DNA of 64,000 nt from Gordonia crocea (GCF_009932435.1 NZ_BJOU01000001.1:1674001-1738000), one strand, 5' to 3'; numbered from the stretch's first letter, positions 47,278 to 55,757 are shown. The notes: a model not told the origin generated them from the letters alone. A program made the numbers and translations.

Positions 47278-47762
47278 GCATCGCACTGTGCCCGGGTTCT
47301 TTCGATCCGTTCACCCTCGGTCACCGCTTCGTCGTCGAGCGCGCCGCCGCCCGGTTCGCCGAAGTCATCGTCACCGTCGTGGTGAATCCGAACAAGCAGG
47401 GCATGTTCTCCGTCGACGAGCGGATCGACCTGATCGCGACCGCCTGCGCGGATCTGCCCAACGTGCGCGTCGACCGGTGGCGGGGGCTGCTGGTGGACTA
47501 CATGCGCAACGAGGGGGTGACGACGATGGTCAAGGGGCTGCGGTCGAGCACCGACTTCGAGTACGAGGTGCCGATGGCGCAGATGAACCGGGAGCTCGCC
47601 GATGTCGAGACGCTGTTCCTATGGACCGACCCGCGCTATGCGCACGTGTCGAGTTCGTTGGTGAAGGAAGTCGCCAAACTGGGCGGCGACGTGGAGCCGT
47701 TCCTCCCGCCCGCGGTCTACCGGGCGGTGATGGCGAAGGTCAACGGGGAGATGAGCGTCTAG
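47274..47762 (+). CDS. coaD: phosphopantetheine adenylyltransferase
   Basis: 162-residue nucleotidyltransferase for the penultimate step of coenzyme A synthesis. The N-terminal CPGSFDPFTLGHRFVV contains the TxGH nucleotide motif, and VSSSLVKEVAKLGGDV is the typical late segment. Length is standard. ATG at 47274 overlaps the GH125 stop by four bases; the frame upstream is a shadow of the GH125 gene. In M. tuberculosis coaD directly follows rsmD, so the NHL and GH125 genes are an insertion here. Confidence 0.95.
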   Translation: MSIALCPGSFDPFTLGHRFVVERAAARFAEVIVTVVVNPNKQGMFSVDERIDLIATACADLPNVRVDRWRGLLVDYMRNEGVTTMVKGLRSSTDFEYEVPMAQMNRELADVETLFLWTDPRYAHVSSSLVKEVAKLGGDVEPFLPPAVYRAVMAKVNGEMSV

Positions 47763-47859
47763 CCGGCGCGACACGCCGACCTCAAAAACATCCCCAATCA
47801 CACGAGTAACATTCGGCACAATGGTCACAGAAGTCATTCACCGTGAGAAGGGTGTTGCT

Positions 47860-48642
47860 GTGTACCGCGTATTCGAAGCCCTCGATGAGCTGGTCGCGAT
47901 TGTCGAAGAAGCGCGTGCCGTCCCCATGACGGCGGGCTGCATGGTCCCGCGCGGCGACGTCCTCGACCTGCTCGACGACATCAAAGGCTCCATGCCGACC
48001 GAGCTCGACGATGCCCAAGACGTCCTCGACCAGCGCGACGCGCTCGTCGGGAACGCCCGACAGAACGCCGACACGACCGTGGCGCAGGCCAAGGCCGATG
48101 CCGAGGCGATGGTCGCGGCCGCCCAGGCCGAGGCCGACCGCCTCGTCGCCGAGGCGCGGACCGCCGCCGACCGCATGGTCGAGGATGCCTCCAACCACAG
48201 CCGGTCGATGATGGCCGACGCCACCGAGGAGGCCCACCGCCTCACCACCAGCGCGGCGCGCGAACACGAGTCGATGACCGGGCGCGCCCGGTCGGAGGCG
48301 GCGCGCATCATCGAGGAGGCCAACGCGCACTACGAGCGCTCGGTGTCCGACGGTATCGCCGAGCAGCAGCGCCTGGTCGCCCAGGACGAGGTCGTCGCGG
48401 CGGCGAAGTCCGAGGCCAAGCGGGTGATCGACGCGGCACATGCCGAGGCCGACCGCCTGCGCGGCGAATGCGACATCTACGTCGACAAGAAGCTCGCCGA
48501 CTTCGAAGAGGTCCTCACCGGGACCCTGCGTTCGGTCGGCCGCGGACGCCAGCAGCTGCGCACCGGAGCCGGCACGCACGACTATGTCGAGTACCCGCGC
48601 GCCGTCGACGACAAGAACCAGGAAGCGTCGCTCGCCGGTTGA
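47860..48642 (+). CDS. sepIVA: DivIVA-domain cell-division protein SepIVA-like
   Basis: 260-residue coiled-coil protein matching the position of Rv2927c (SepIVA), a septation factor of mycobacteria. The N-terminal MYRVFEALDELVAIVEEARAV is the lead-in, followed by PRGDVLDLLDDIKGSMP and a long Ala/Glu-rich coiled coil of about 170 residues (AQAKADAEAMVAAAQAEADR). The C-terminus is short and polar. GTG at 47860 is chosen because GAGAAGGG lies seven bases before it; an ATG at 47821 is possible but has no such site. It would act at the cytoplasmic face of the septum. Confidence 0.88.
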   Translation: MYRVFEALDELVAIVEEARAVPMTAGCMVPRGDVLDLLDDIKGSMPTELDDAQDVLDQRDALVGNARQNADTTVAQAKADAEAMVAAAQAEADRLVAEARTAADRMVEDASNHSRSMMADATEEAHRLTTSAAREHESMTGRARSEAARIIEEANAHYERSVSDGIAEQQRLVAQDEVVAAAKSEAKRVIDAAHAEADRLRGECDIYVDKKLADFEEVLTGTLRSVGRGRQQLRTGAGTHDYVEYPRAVDDKNQEASLAG

Positions 48643-48675
48643 GCGCCGCCTCGAATCATCCGGGCAATCCCGGCG

Positions 48676-48681
48676 TATGGT
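48676..48681 (+). promoter_or_regulatory. -10 box before the DUF177 gene
   Basis: TATGGT ends six bases before the GTG at 48688. The gap from sepIVA is 45 bases and no ribosome site is seen. Confidence 0.5.
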
Positions 48682-48687
48682 TGCGGT

Positions 48688-49254
48688 GTGGCTCAAGTAG
48701 TTGACGCACCGTTCGTATTCGACATCCGGTCGCTGGGGCGCCGCCCCGGCAACATGATCGAGTCGCACCGCACCGTGGTGACCCCGATCCGCATCGGGAC
48801 CCAGATGGTCGCCATCGAACCGGGCACCGACATGGATCTGGACCTGCGCATGGAAGCGGTGTCCGAAGGCGTTCTGGTGACCGGGACCGCCTGCGGCGAG
48901 ACCTTCGGGCAGTGTTCGCGCTGCCTGGAACCGCTGGAGGGGACCGTCACGGTGTTCCTTACCGAGCTGTTCGCCTACCCCGACAGCGAGACCGACAAGA
49001 CCTCTTCCGACGAGGAGGTGCACCGCGTCGACGACGATCAGATCGATCTCGAGCAGTCGCTGATCGACGCGATCGGTTTGGAACTGCCGCTGGCCCCGTT
49101 GTGCCGCGAAGACTGCCCGGGCCTGTGCCCGGACTGTGGCGTCGCCCTGGACGGTGCGGAACCGGGTCACTCCCACGACAAGATCGATCCGCGCTGGGCC
49201 GGGCTCGCCAACAGGTTGGGCGAGTTGCGCGACCAGCCCACCGACAATGGCTGA
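48688..49254 (+). CDS. YceD/DUF177 family protein
   Basis: 188-residue member of the DUF177 (YceD) family, proteins linked to 23S rRNA accumulation in bacteria and plants. Two Cys pairs (CSRCLEPL and [13 protein letters not shown]) look like a metal site. The gene lies between sepIVA and rnc as in mycobacteria (Rv2926c); in many other bacteria the family precedes rpmF, which is absent here. Its last eight bases overlap the rnc start. It is probably leaderless, with TATGGT six bases upstream. Confidence 0.88.
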   Translation: MAQVVDAPFVFDIRSLGRRPGNMIESHRTVVTPIRIGTQMVAIEPGTDMDLDLRMEAVSEGVLVTGTACGETFGQCSRCLEPLEGTVTVFLTELFAYPDSETDKTSSDEEVHRVDDDQIDLEQSLIDAIGLELPLAPLCREDCPGLCPDCGVALDGAEPGHSHDKIDPRWAGLANRLGELRDQPTDNG

Positions 49255-49972
49255 GGCCGCGCGCGACACGGCCGCGCTGCTCCAGGCGGTCGGCGCCACC
49301 CTCGACGACGATCTGCTCACCCTCGCCCTCACCCACCGCTCCTACGCCTACGAGAACGGCGGTCTACCGACCAACGAGCGGCTGGAGTTCCTCGGCGACT
49401 CGGTCCTCGGCGTCGTCATCACCGAAAAGCTCTATCTCGACTATCCGGACCGGCCGGAGGGGGAGTTGGCCAAGATTCGCGCGAGCGTCGTCAACGGCCA
49501 GGCACTGGCCCGGCTCGCCCGCACGCTCGGACCCGGCGGCCTCGGCCGGCACCTGTACCTCGGCCGCGGCGAGGAGATGACCGGTGGTCGGGACAAGGAC
49601 TCGATCCTCGCCGACGGGATGGAAGCCTTGCTGGGCGCGGTCTACCTGGAGCACGGGTTCGTGCCCACCCGGCAGGTCATCCTCGCCCTCTTCGACGACG
49701 CGGTTGCCGATGCCGGCCAACTCGGCGCGGGTCTGGACTGGAAGACGTCGCTGCAGGAGCTGGCCGCCGCCCGCTCGCTCGGCCCGCCGAGCTACCAGAT
49801 CACCTCGACCGGCCCCGACCACGACAAAGAATTCACCGCCACCGCCGTCGTCGCGGGCGAGGAACTCGGGTCCGGCGTCGGGAAGTCGAAGAAGGAGGCC
49901 GAGCAGGTCGCCGCGCAAGAGGCGTGGCGGGCCATCGACGGCCGGGACGACGACGCGGCCTCGGGCGAGTAG
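49247..49972 (+). CDS. rnc: ribonuclease III
   Basis: 241-residue double-strand-specific endoribonuclease that processes rRNA precursors. The catalytic signature [13 protein letters not shown] lies near residue 43, and the second acidic cluster in [20 protein letters not shown]. The C-terminal dsRBD begins at [10 protein letters not shown] and ends with [15 protein letters not shown]. The ATG at 49247 overlaps the DUF177 stop and fits the family N-terminus. mutM starts two bases after its stop. Confidence 0.96.
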   Translation: MAEAARDTAALLQAVGATLDDDLLTLALTHRSYAYENGGLPTNERLEFLGDSVLGVVITEKLYLDYPDRPEGELAKIRASVVNGQALARLARTLGPGGLGRHLYLGRGEEMTGGRDKDSILADGMEALLGAVYLEHGFVPTRQVILALFDDAVADAGQLGAGLDWKTSLQELAAARSLGPPSYQITSTGPDHDKEFTATAVVAGEELGSGVGKSKKEAEQVAAQEAWRAIDGRDDDAASGE

Positions 49973-49973
49973 C

Positions 49974-50858
49974 GTGCCCGAACTCCCCGAAGTCGAGACG
50001 ATCCGCCTCGGCGTCGACAAACACGTTGTCGGAGCCGCCTTCGGCGACGTGGTCGTCCACCACGACCGGGCGGTGCGCCGCCAGGCCGGTGGGGCGGCGG
50101 AACTGATCGGACGGTTGCGCGGGTTGACCGCGGTCGCGGCCCGCCGCCGCGGCAAATACCTGTGGCTCGACCTGGCCGATGCGGCAGGATCGGTCGACGA
50201 GGCGCTGGTCATCCACCTCGGGATGAGTGGTCAGTTGCGCGTCGTCGACGATCCGGAGCAGGCCGGCCCCACCAACCATCTGCGGATCTCTGCCGACCTG
50301 GGCGGACGGCAGTTCTGGTTCGTCGACCAGCGGACTTTCGGCGGCTGGCAGGTCGACGACCTGGTGCCCGACCGCTTCGACCCGTCGCGGTCGGTGCCGT
50401 CGGTGGTCGCCCACATCGCACCCGATCCGTTCGACGACGCCTACGACGCGGATGCGGTCGCGGCGACGATGCGCCGCAAGCACACCGAGGTGAAGCGGGC
50501 ACTTCTCGACCAGTCGCTGGTGTCGGGGATCGGCAACATCTACGCCGACGAGTCGCTGTGGCGCGCCCGGCTCCGCGGCACCCGGCTCACCGATTCGATC
50601 TCCCGAGCCAAGCTCGTCGAGCTCCTCGGCCACGCCCGCGAGGTCATGGCCGCCGCCCTCGCCGTCGGCGGCACCTCCTTCGACGAGCTGTACGTCAACG
50701 TCAACGGGGAGTCCGGGTACTTCAGCAGAGAACTACATTCATATGGCCGAGAAGGTCTGCCGTGCCACCGATGCGGTACGCCGATCAGGCGGGAGCAATT
50801 CATGAACCGGTCGTCGTACTTCTGCCCGAAGTGTCAACGACCGCCTCACCACCGGTAG
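49974..50858 (+). CDS. mutM: formamidopyrimidine-DNA glycosylase, 3' end of foreign composition
   Basis: 294-residue Fpg that removes 8-oxoguanine and cuts at the abasic site. GTG at 49974 gives PELPEVETIR with catalytic Pro1/Glu2. The H2TH segment is LVSGIGNIYADESLW, and the C-terminal zinc finger is CHRCG followed by FCPKCQ. From about 50730 codons change to AGC, AGA, GAA, CTA, CAT, TCA, TAT, rare in this GC-rich window, although the protein remains a proper Fpg end. Two further copies of the zinc-finger segment lie at 51786-51998 and 52663-52711. This suggests that the 3' end was replaced by incoming DNA. Confidence 0.93.
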   Translation: MPELPEVETIRLGVDKHVVGAAFGDVVVHHDRAVRRQAGGAAELIGRLRGLTAVAARRRGKYLWLDLADAAGSVDEALVIHLGMSGQLRVVDDPEQAGPTNHLRISADLGGRQFWFVDQRTFGGWQVDDLVPDRFDPSRSVPSVVAHIAPDPFDDAYDADAVAATMRRKHTEVKRALLDQSLVSGIGNIYADESLWRARLRGTRLTDSISRAKLVELLGHAREVMAAALAVGGTSFDELYVNVNGESGYFSRELHSYGREGLPCHRCGTPIRREQFMNRSSYFCPKCQRPPHHR

Positions 50859-50871
50859 GCGTTTCATCGGT

Positions 50872-51177
50872 TCAGCCGATCAGCGTCCAGGTCGGTTGAG
50901 CTGAGCAGAGCAGACCCTCGTCGCTCTCGGCCTGCATGCGCACGTACACGTCAAGCACGCGGTGATGCGAGTGGCCGTCGTCGTTGCGTTTCAGTCCGGT
51001 CCAGCGGTCGTCGCGCAGGAGGAACTCGACACAACTGGCCATGTGGCCCTCGAGCTTGAGGCCGTGCAGCTCCCACACATCCCGCAACCGCTTATCCACG
51101 AAAGGCTCGCCTTCAGGAGTGTGGACGATCCGCACACGTCGTTCGTGGAGAGCGATGGCCTTCCCCGACTCCTCCAT
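50872..51177 (-). CDS. small hypothetical protein
   Basis: About 101 residues from ATG at 51177 (MEESGKAIALHERRVRIV). No family recognised. It is soluble, with a His/Asp-rich middle (NDDGHSHHRVLDVYVRM). It is divergent from the parD antitoxin gene and sits 13 bases after the mutM stop on the opposite strand. The frame is open to 51372, but that part overlaps parD, so the short version is preferred. It could be a cargo gene of the element that carries the toxin-antitoxin pair. Confidence 0.5.
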   Translation of the reverse strand: MEESGKAIALHERRVRIVHTPEGEPFVDKRLRDVWELHGLKLEGHMASCVEFLLRDDRWTGLKRNDDGHSHHRVLDVYVRMQAESDEGLLCSAQPTWTLIG

Positions 51178-51210
51178 GCCGAGCCCTCGTCTCAGGGCGC
51201 CCGGGTGGTT

Positions 51211-51228
51211 ACCAATGTTTGGTATCAT
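51211..51228 (+). promoter_or_regulatory. parDE promoter with operator-like palindrome
   Basis: ACCAATGTTTGGT (51211-51223, arms ACCAA/TTGGT) runs into TATCAT (51223-51228), which ends six bases before the antitoxin ATG. A ParD-type antitoxin bound here would cover its own -10 box. Leaderless start. Confidence 0.55.
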
Positions 51229-51234
51229 CGTCGC

Positions 51235-51468
51235 ATGGCTCAGAACACCTCGATCAGCCTGGACGATCACTTCTCCGACTTCCTCTCCCGGGAGGTCTCG
51301 TCGGGGCGCTACCGCTCCGCCAGTGAGGTCGTCCGCGCCGGCCTCCGGCTGCTGGAGGATCGGGAGACGCAACTGGCCGCGCTCCGTGCCGCCCTCGTCG
51401 CCGGCGAGGACAGCGGAGAGGCGGAGCCCTTCGACTTCGACGCCTTTGTCGCGGCGAAGAAGTCGTGA
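51235..51468 (+). CDS. parD: ParD-type antitoxin (ribbon-helix-helix)
   Basis: 77-residue antitoxin of the CC2985/ParD family. The N-terminal strand NTSISLDDHFSDFL and helices SGRYRSASEVVRAGLRLLEDRE form the DNA-binding RHH; the acidic C-terminal tail would wrap the toxin. It overlaps the parE GTG by four bases. It probably represses its own promoter at 51211-51228. Confidence 0.88.
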   Translation: MAQNTSISLDDHFSDFLSREVSSGRYRSASEVVRAGLRLLEDRETQLAALRAALVAGEDSGEAEPFDFDAFVAAKKS

Positions 51469-51755
51469 CGAGGTACCGCCTCACCCCGGCCGCACAGCGC
51501 GACCTCTCCTCGATCTGGGACTTCACAGAGGAGCGTTGGGACGTCCGCCAAGCCGAGACGTATGTGACCGAGATTAGAGCGGCAGTCGAGCGCATCGCTG
51601 ACGATCCCGGTCGCGGTCGCGCGTGCGACGAGGTCCGCGAGGGCTACCGTCGATACAGCATCGGCAGCCACCTGCTGTTCTATGTCGAGCGCTCCGACGG
51701 CGTGGACGTCATCAGGATCCTGCATCAGCGCATGGACCCGACGCGGTACCTGTAA
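51465..51755 (+). CDS. parE: ParE-type toxin (RelE/ParE superfamily)
   Basis: 96-residue toxin. YRLTPAAQRDLSSIWDFTEERW is the typical ParE lead, followed by the RRYSIGSHLLFYVERSDGVDVIRILHQRMD core. ParE toxins usually poison DNA gyrase. The start is GTG at 51465, coupled to parD by GTGA. Reading frame intact. Together with parD it is the cargo between mutM and the second zinc-finger copy, where it could stabilise the inserted segment. Confidence 0.9.
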   Translation: MTRYRLTPAAQRDLSSIWDFTEERWDVRQAETYVTEIRAAVERIADDPGRGRACDEVREGYRRYSIGSHLLFYVERSDGVDVIRILHQRMDPTRYL

Positions 51756-51785
51756 GACCGACGCGCGATCTGCCAGGTCCCCATG

Positions 51786-51998
51786 AGTGGTCACTCCTGG
51801 ACGCCAACGGACATGAACGTTTAGAAACGATTCAAGTCGGGCTACTTTGCGCGGTCGTTGAACGCGTACAGCCGCGAGGGGAGCCCGTGTAACCGGTGCG
51901 GCGGGTTGATCGTTCGCGAGCAGTTCATGAACCGCAGTTCGTTCTACTGTCCGGCGTGCCAGAAGCCACCGCGCAGGAGCGCAGCCAGACGGGGATGA
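51786..51998 (+). pseudogene. remnant of an Fpg C-terminus (second zinc-finger copy)
   Basis: In one frame from 51834 to the TGA at 51996 the sequence reads [16 protein letters not shown], then [19 protein letters not shown] and YCPACQKPP, a full Fpg zinc finger. The same frame continues upstream to about 51786 with weak similarity (MNV where mutM has VNV) but holds a TAG at 51822. It is not an expressed gene: no start, no catalytic half. Codons are host-like, so it may be the displaced original mutM end. Confidence 0.75.
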
Positions 51999-52055
51999 GG
52001 AGTCTCTCAAGGCGTGAGTCTTCTCGTTGGGGCGTCGAGCGACCGGCGGGCACGA

Positions 52056-52619
52056 CTACGCCGGCCAGTCGTCCGGGTACTCGTCAGCGACGTCCCGGTG
52101 GTCTTGGTAGAGCTGCTTGCGCCTGCGGCGAGAGAGCCTGTCCCCAAACACCATTCCGTTGATGTGGTCGGTCTCGTGTTGCAGGCATCGGCCCAGGGTG
52201 CCGCCGGCGGTGATCTCGACCGGATCGCCGTACTGGTCTTGCCCGCGGCAGATTGAGAACTCGGGTCGCGCGAGTTCGGCGTAGGCGCCCGGCAGTGACA
52301 GGCATCCCTCGTCGAGCTCGACGAGGATTCTGCCCTGTCCTTGATCCACCTGGATGACCGGATTGCAGACGACCCCGGTGCGCCTCACGCCGGTCTCGTC
52401 GGTGCAGTCGTAGACGAACACCGCAAGATCTGTGCCGATCTGCGCCGCGGCGAGGCCCGCTCCGTTGGCGGCGGTGTTCGTCGCAAACATATCGGCCAGC
52501 AGATCCTGAAGGTCGCTCCCGAAATCGGCAACCTGCCGCGCCGGGGAGTGCAGCACAGGGTCTCCCCAACGAGAAATGGGGCGAGGCGCACCGAGGCGCA
52601 GGAGTTCGGCTACAGGCAC
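52056..52619 (-). CDS. def: peptide deformylase
   Basis: 187-residue polypeptide deformylase that removes the N-formyl group from nascent proteins. All three motifs are intact: GAGLAAAQIG, DEGCLSLPG with the metal-ligand Cys, and CLQHETDHINGMVF with the HExxH ligands. The start is GTG at 52619 (PVAELLRLGAPRPISRWGDPVLHS). It is isolated from fmt or other translation genes and lies between the second and third zinc-finger remnants, so it is likely an extra, acquired deformylase rather than the housekeeping copy. An added deformylase could affect tolerance to deformylase inhibitors (inference). Confidence 0.88.
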   Translation of the reverse strand: MPVAELLRLGAPRPISRWGDPVLHSPARQVADFGSDLQDLLADMFATNTAANGAGLAAAQIGTDLAVFVYDCTDETGVRRTGVVCNPVIQVDQGQGRILVELDEGCLSLPGAYAELARPEFSICRGQDQYGDPVEITAGGTLGRCLQHETDHINGMVFGDRLSRRRRKQLYQDHRDVADEYPDDWPA

Positions 52620-52662
52620 GTGTTCATGGTGCGCTGCGGTCGGGTTTGCGTCAAACGTCCGG

Positions 52663-52711
52663 ATCGTCCGCGAGCAGTTCTTGAACCGGAGGTCGTTCTA
52701 CTGTCCGACGC
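52663..52711 (+). pseudogene. third, decayed Fpg zinc-finger remnant
   Basis: Encodes IVREQFLNRRSFYCPTRW. By eye it differs from the second copy at six of about 50 bases over ATCGTxCGCGAGCAGTTC and beyond. The N-terminal Cys pair is not in register and the final Cys is Trp. Its right edge coincides with the 3' end of the AraC-like gene on the other strand. Confidence 0.65.
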
Positions 52712-53576
52712 GCTGGCGGTCACCCGTTCCGAAGGCGCTGGGAGGCTTGCCGGTCCAGCGGGTGAACGATCTGCTGAATGCCTCTGAGCTGGTGTAGCCC
52801 AGGCGAACCGCAGTCTCGGACACAGTGAGGTTCAAGACGCCCAGCATGTCGATCGCCAGGGTGCAGCGGGTCTCTTCTTGCAGCTTGCGGAAGCTGCTTC
52901 CCTCGTCGGTGAGTCGTCGGCGCAGAGTCCGGCCGTCCATGTTCAGTTTCGCGGCAATCGCGCCCGCGGTGGGTGCGTCATGGATCTCCTGCACGAGGAT
53001 GGCTCGGATCTTGGCGGCCAGCGGACCGCGCTCGAGTCGATGCTGCAAGAGGTCCAGGCATTGCTGCTCGCACATCGCAGCGGTCGCCGGATCCGGCATC
53101 GCCATCGGCTCGCCGAGAAGGTCGAGTGGAAAGGTCAGTTCGGTAACCGGACGGTCCGCGACGATCCGCACCTCTCGTACCGGATCGTGCGCGAGGTCCG
53201 TCAGCATCTCGGTGATGCCGTCGACCAAGAGCGCTGTGCGGTCGGCCGGAAGCGCCAGCTCCAGTCGGGTTTCGCCAAGGCGGTCGACCAGTTGCGGGCT
53301 CAAGCATCGCAAGACGATCACACCGAAGATGATGACGATGTCGCGCTCGAGCAGAAAGTTGCGAACGTCCGCAGGAAGGTCGGTGTGGCCGAACGTTATC
53401 CGCCCGGTCGTCGACGTGAGGCTGGCCGTGATGTCGATGAAGCGATTACCGACTTGCGCGGTCCGTAGTGCGATTTGAAGTGCCTCACCCGCGGTGGAAC
53501 TGCTGAGCATAGCGGGGGCGGGTGCGGTTGAGACGGATAGGCGATTTCGACTCAAGGCGGGTTGTGGGATTCGCAC
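52698..53576 (-). CDS. AraC-family regulator, N-terminally short
   Basis: 292-residue regulator with an AraC-type C-terminal double helix-turn-helix (DGRTLRRRLTDEGSSFRKLQ and VSETAVRLGYTSSEAFSRSFTRWTG) and an N-terminal domain like the OruR/Arabinose_bd group. Such proteins are usually about 340 residues; here the conserved region starts directly at LSSSTAGEALQIAL, so roughly 60-90 residues are missing and replaced by an unrelated leader. Its 3' end overlaps the third zinc-finger remnant. It may be a truncated, inactive gene. Target genes are not evident. Confidence 0.65.
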   Translation of the reverse strand: MRIPQPALSRNRLSVSTAPAPAMLSSSTAGEALQIALRTAQVGNRFIDITASLTSTTGRITFGHTDLPADVRNFLLERDIVIIFGVIVLRCLSPQLVDRLGETRLELALPADRTALLVDGITEMLTDLAHDPVREVRIVADRPVTELTFPLDLLGEPMAMPDPATAAMCEQQCLDLLQHRLERGPLAAKIRAILVQEIHDAPTAGAIAAKLNMDGRTLRRRLTDEGSSFRKLQEETRCTLAIDMLGVLNLTVSETAVRLGYTSSEAFSRSFTRWTGKPPSAFGTGDRQRVGQ

Positions 53577-53651
53577 CCTTCTCTCGCATCACACAACAGA
53601 CGAACATATGTACTAAGCTAGGTGGCACACCGCGTTGGTAGGAGGGGTCAA

Positions 53652-54853
53652 TTGAACACCGTTGAGCTTGCCGATCTGGCCGTCCTGCTGGCCGACGATC
53701 TGGCCCCCGCGGCGACCGAATCCGGGGGCGGATTGGGGTCGCTGTTGGCGTCGGCGGAACCGATCGCCGACGACGCCGACCTGCTGGCCGTCATGGTGGC
53801 CGGGTTTCGGCTGTCGACGATCGGGGACTATCTCATGGCTGCTGCCGCATCTCGCCCGCGAGGTGCGCGACGGGGACCTGTCCCTCGAGCACGCCGACGC
53901 CGTGATCCGCGGTATCGCCCACGTCGACTCCCGCATGGAAGTCGAGGGGTTCGAGGCTGTCAAGGGCAGCGTGGCGACGACCCTGCTGGCTCATGCCCGG
54001 ATGGATTCGCCGGCCCAAGTGGCGGCCAAGGCCAGGGAACTGGCCCACGGATTGGCGTCGAACCATCCGCCCGCGGTGCCGGCCGCCAACAACCACGACC
54101 TCAACGAGGCGTCGGTGACCGTCACCGACGAAGGGCGCGTCGCACTCTCGGCAGATCTGGATCAGGTGTCCGGGGAAAAGGTTCTCGTTGCGCTGGACGC
54201 CTTGTCCCGACCGATTTCCGCACCCGACGGGAGCCGCGACCCGCTCGCGGTCTCGTCGGCTGGCCGACGGGTTGGTGGAGATGGTCGAGGCTTACCTCTC
54301 CCGACCCGACCGGCCCACGTCGAGTGGGATCGTCCCTCACATCAACCTCACGGTGCCGCTGCCTGTCTTGGTGCCCGACAGTCCGGCCGCCCTGGTGGAG
54401 GGCCCAGAGAGCCCGGACGCCGTGGCTCGCCTGGGGTTCACCGGCGCCGTCTCACCCCAAGCCGCTCGCGAATTGTGCTGCGGGGACAACGAGTTGGCCG
54501 CGATTGTGATGGCCGACGGGGTGCCGCTGTCGATCAGTGCCAACCAGCGCCTGGCCACCGGGCCGGTGAGGGCAGCCCTCAACGCCCGAGACCACGGCTG
54601 CCAGTTTCCCGGCTGCGGCCGGCCCACCTCGTGGGCGCATGCGTATCACATCAAAGAGTGGGCCGAGGGTGGCGAAACGGTGTTGGAGAACCTGTGCCTG
54701 TTGTGCGCCTTCCACCACCACACCGCCGTGCACGCCCAAGGCTGGCAGGTCCGCATCGGATCCGATGGCCACCCCTGGTTCCAAGCTCCTGAAGGAGGTG
54801 AGTGGATGCCCTGCCACCACCGACGCAGCACAGGCCTGACCTTGGCAGCCTGA
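53652..54853 (+). pseudogene. DUF222/HNH (13E12-type) nuclease gene with two frameshifts
   Basis: A ribosome site GGAGGGG and TTG at 53652 start a DUF222 protein (NTVELADLAVLLADDL). The frame breaks near 53840, between GDYLMAA and PHLAREVRDGDLSLEH, and again near 54255, between DGSRD and RLADGLVEMVEAYL. The last frame contains the HNH domain: CQFPGCGRPTSWAHAYHIKEWAEGG, LCLLCAFHHHTAVH. Joined, the three frames give a protein of usual length (~400 residues). Such genes are repeated and often mobile in mycolata. Two shifts argue for decay rather than one sequencing error. Confidence 0.82.
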
Positions 54854-55061
54854 CAGCTCTGTCCATCCATCCGCAGCAGCCGTCCATTCACAACAGCGCA
54901 GCACTTTCGGCCTACGGGTCTCACCTGTCCTTTGAGACTCTTGTCCTTTGAGAACTTCATATGGCGACGGCCGGCCTCGGCTGACACTTCGACCTCCGTT
55001 GATACTCCGACGGTGGCGGACTGCGACGGTGGTGAAAACTCCGGCGGTGTTGAATGGAGTC

Positions 55062-55469
55062 ATGACAGAACTCTGGGTACAGCGCACCGGATCGCGCCGC
55101 TACGTCGGCCAGAGCTCGCGCGGGGCGAGCGTGCAGATCGGGTCGGAGGACGTCGAGGGGGTCTTTACCCCCGGTGAACTGTTGAAGATCGCGTTGGCAG
55201 CGTGCAGCGGAATGTCCTCCGACGTCACGCTGGCCCGTCGGCTCGGTGACGACTACGACGCGACGGTGCGCGTGAGCGGTGCCGCCGACCGAGAGACGGA
55301 GACCTACCCCGTCCTCGACGAGGTGCTCGAAATCGACCTGTCCGAGTTGGATCCGGAGGCCGCGCAACGCCTGCTGGTCGTGGTCGAGCGCGCGATCGAC
55401 CGGGTCTGCACTGTCGGGCGGACCCTCAAGGCCGGTACCCAGGTCAACCTGACCATCGAGACGGACTGA
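55062..55469 (+). CDS. OsmC family protein
   Basis: 135-residue OsmC/Ohr-fold protein. The conserved Cys in [14 protein letters not shown] is present, and [14 protein letters not shown] residues ([13 protein letters not shown]) form the other half of the site. Members reduce organic hydroperoxides, but a second catalytic Cys is only partly recognisable ([11 protein letters not shown]), so activity is likely rather than certain. It corresponds to Rv2923c, which directly follows mutM in M. tuberculosis; here 4.2 kb of accessory DNA separates them. Confidence 0.85.
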   Translation: MTELWVQRTGSRRYVGQSSRGASVQIGSEDVEGVFTPGELLKIALAACSGMSSDVTLARRLGDDYDATVRVSGAADRETETYPVLDEVLEIDLSELDPEAAQRLLVVVERAIDRVCTVGRTLKAGTQVNLTIETD

Positions 55470-55476
55470 TTGCCGC

Positions 55477-55752
55477 GTGTCCGCCGAACGGTTGAGCGCC
55501 TTCGTCCACGGCCATGTCCAGGGCGTGGGTTTCCGCTGGTCGACGCGGTCGAGGGCGTTGGAGCTGGGCCTGGTCGGCTACGCCGCCAATCTCGCCGACG
55601 GACGGGTCCACGTGGTGGCCGAAGGGCCGCGCGAGGACCTCGACGCACTGTTGGGATTCCTGCACGGACCCGACACCCCGGGCCGCGTCGACACCGTCGT
55701 CGAAAGATTCGAGCAGGCGCGTGGCGACTTGCGCGGATTTGTCGAGCGTTGA
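55477..55752 (+). CDS. acyP: acylphosphatase
   Basis: 91-residue acylphosphatase that hydrolyses carboxyl-phosphate bonds such as in 1,3-bisphosphoglycerate. The phosphate loop with the catalytic Arg is [13 protein letters not shown]; the Asn of the second motif is in [16 protein letters not shown]. Size is standard. GTG at 55477 follows osmC by seven bases; smc starts 19 bases after its stop. Confidence 0.95.
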   Translation: MSAERLSAFVHGHVQGVGFRWSTRSRALELGLVGYAANLADGRVHVVAEGPREDLDALLGFLHGPDTPGRVDTVVERFEQARGDLRGFVER

Positions 55753-55757
55753 GTAGG

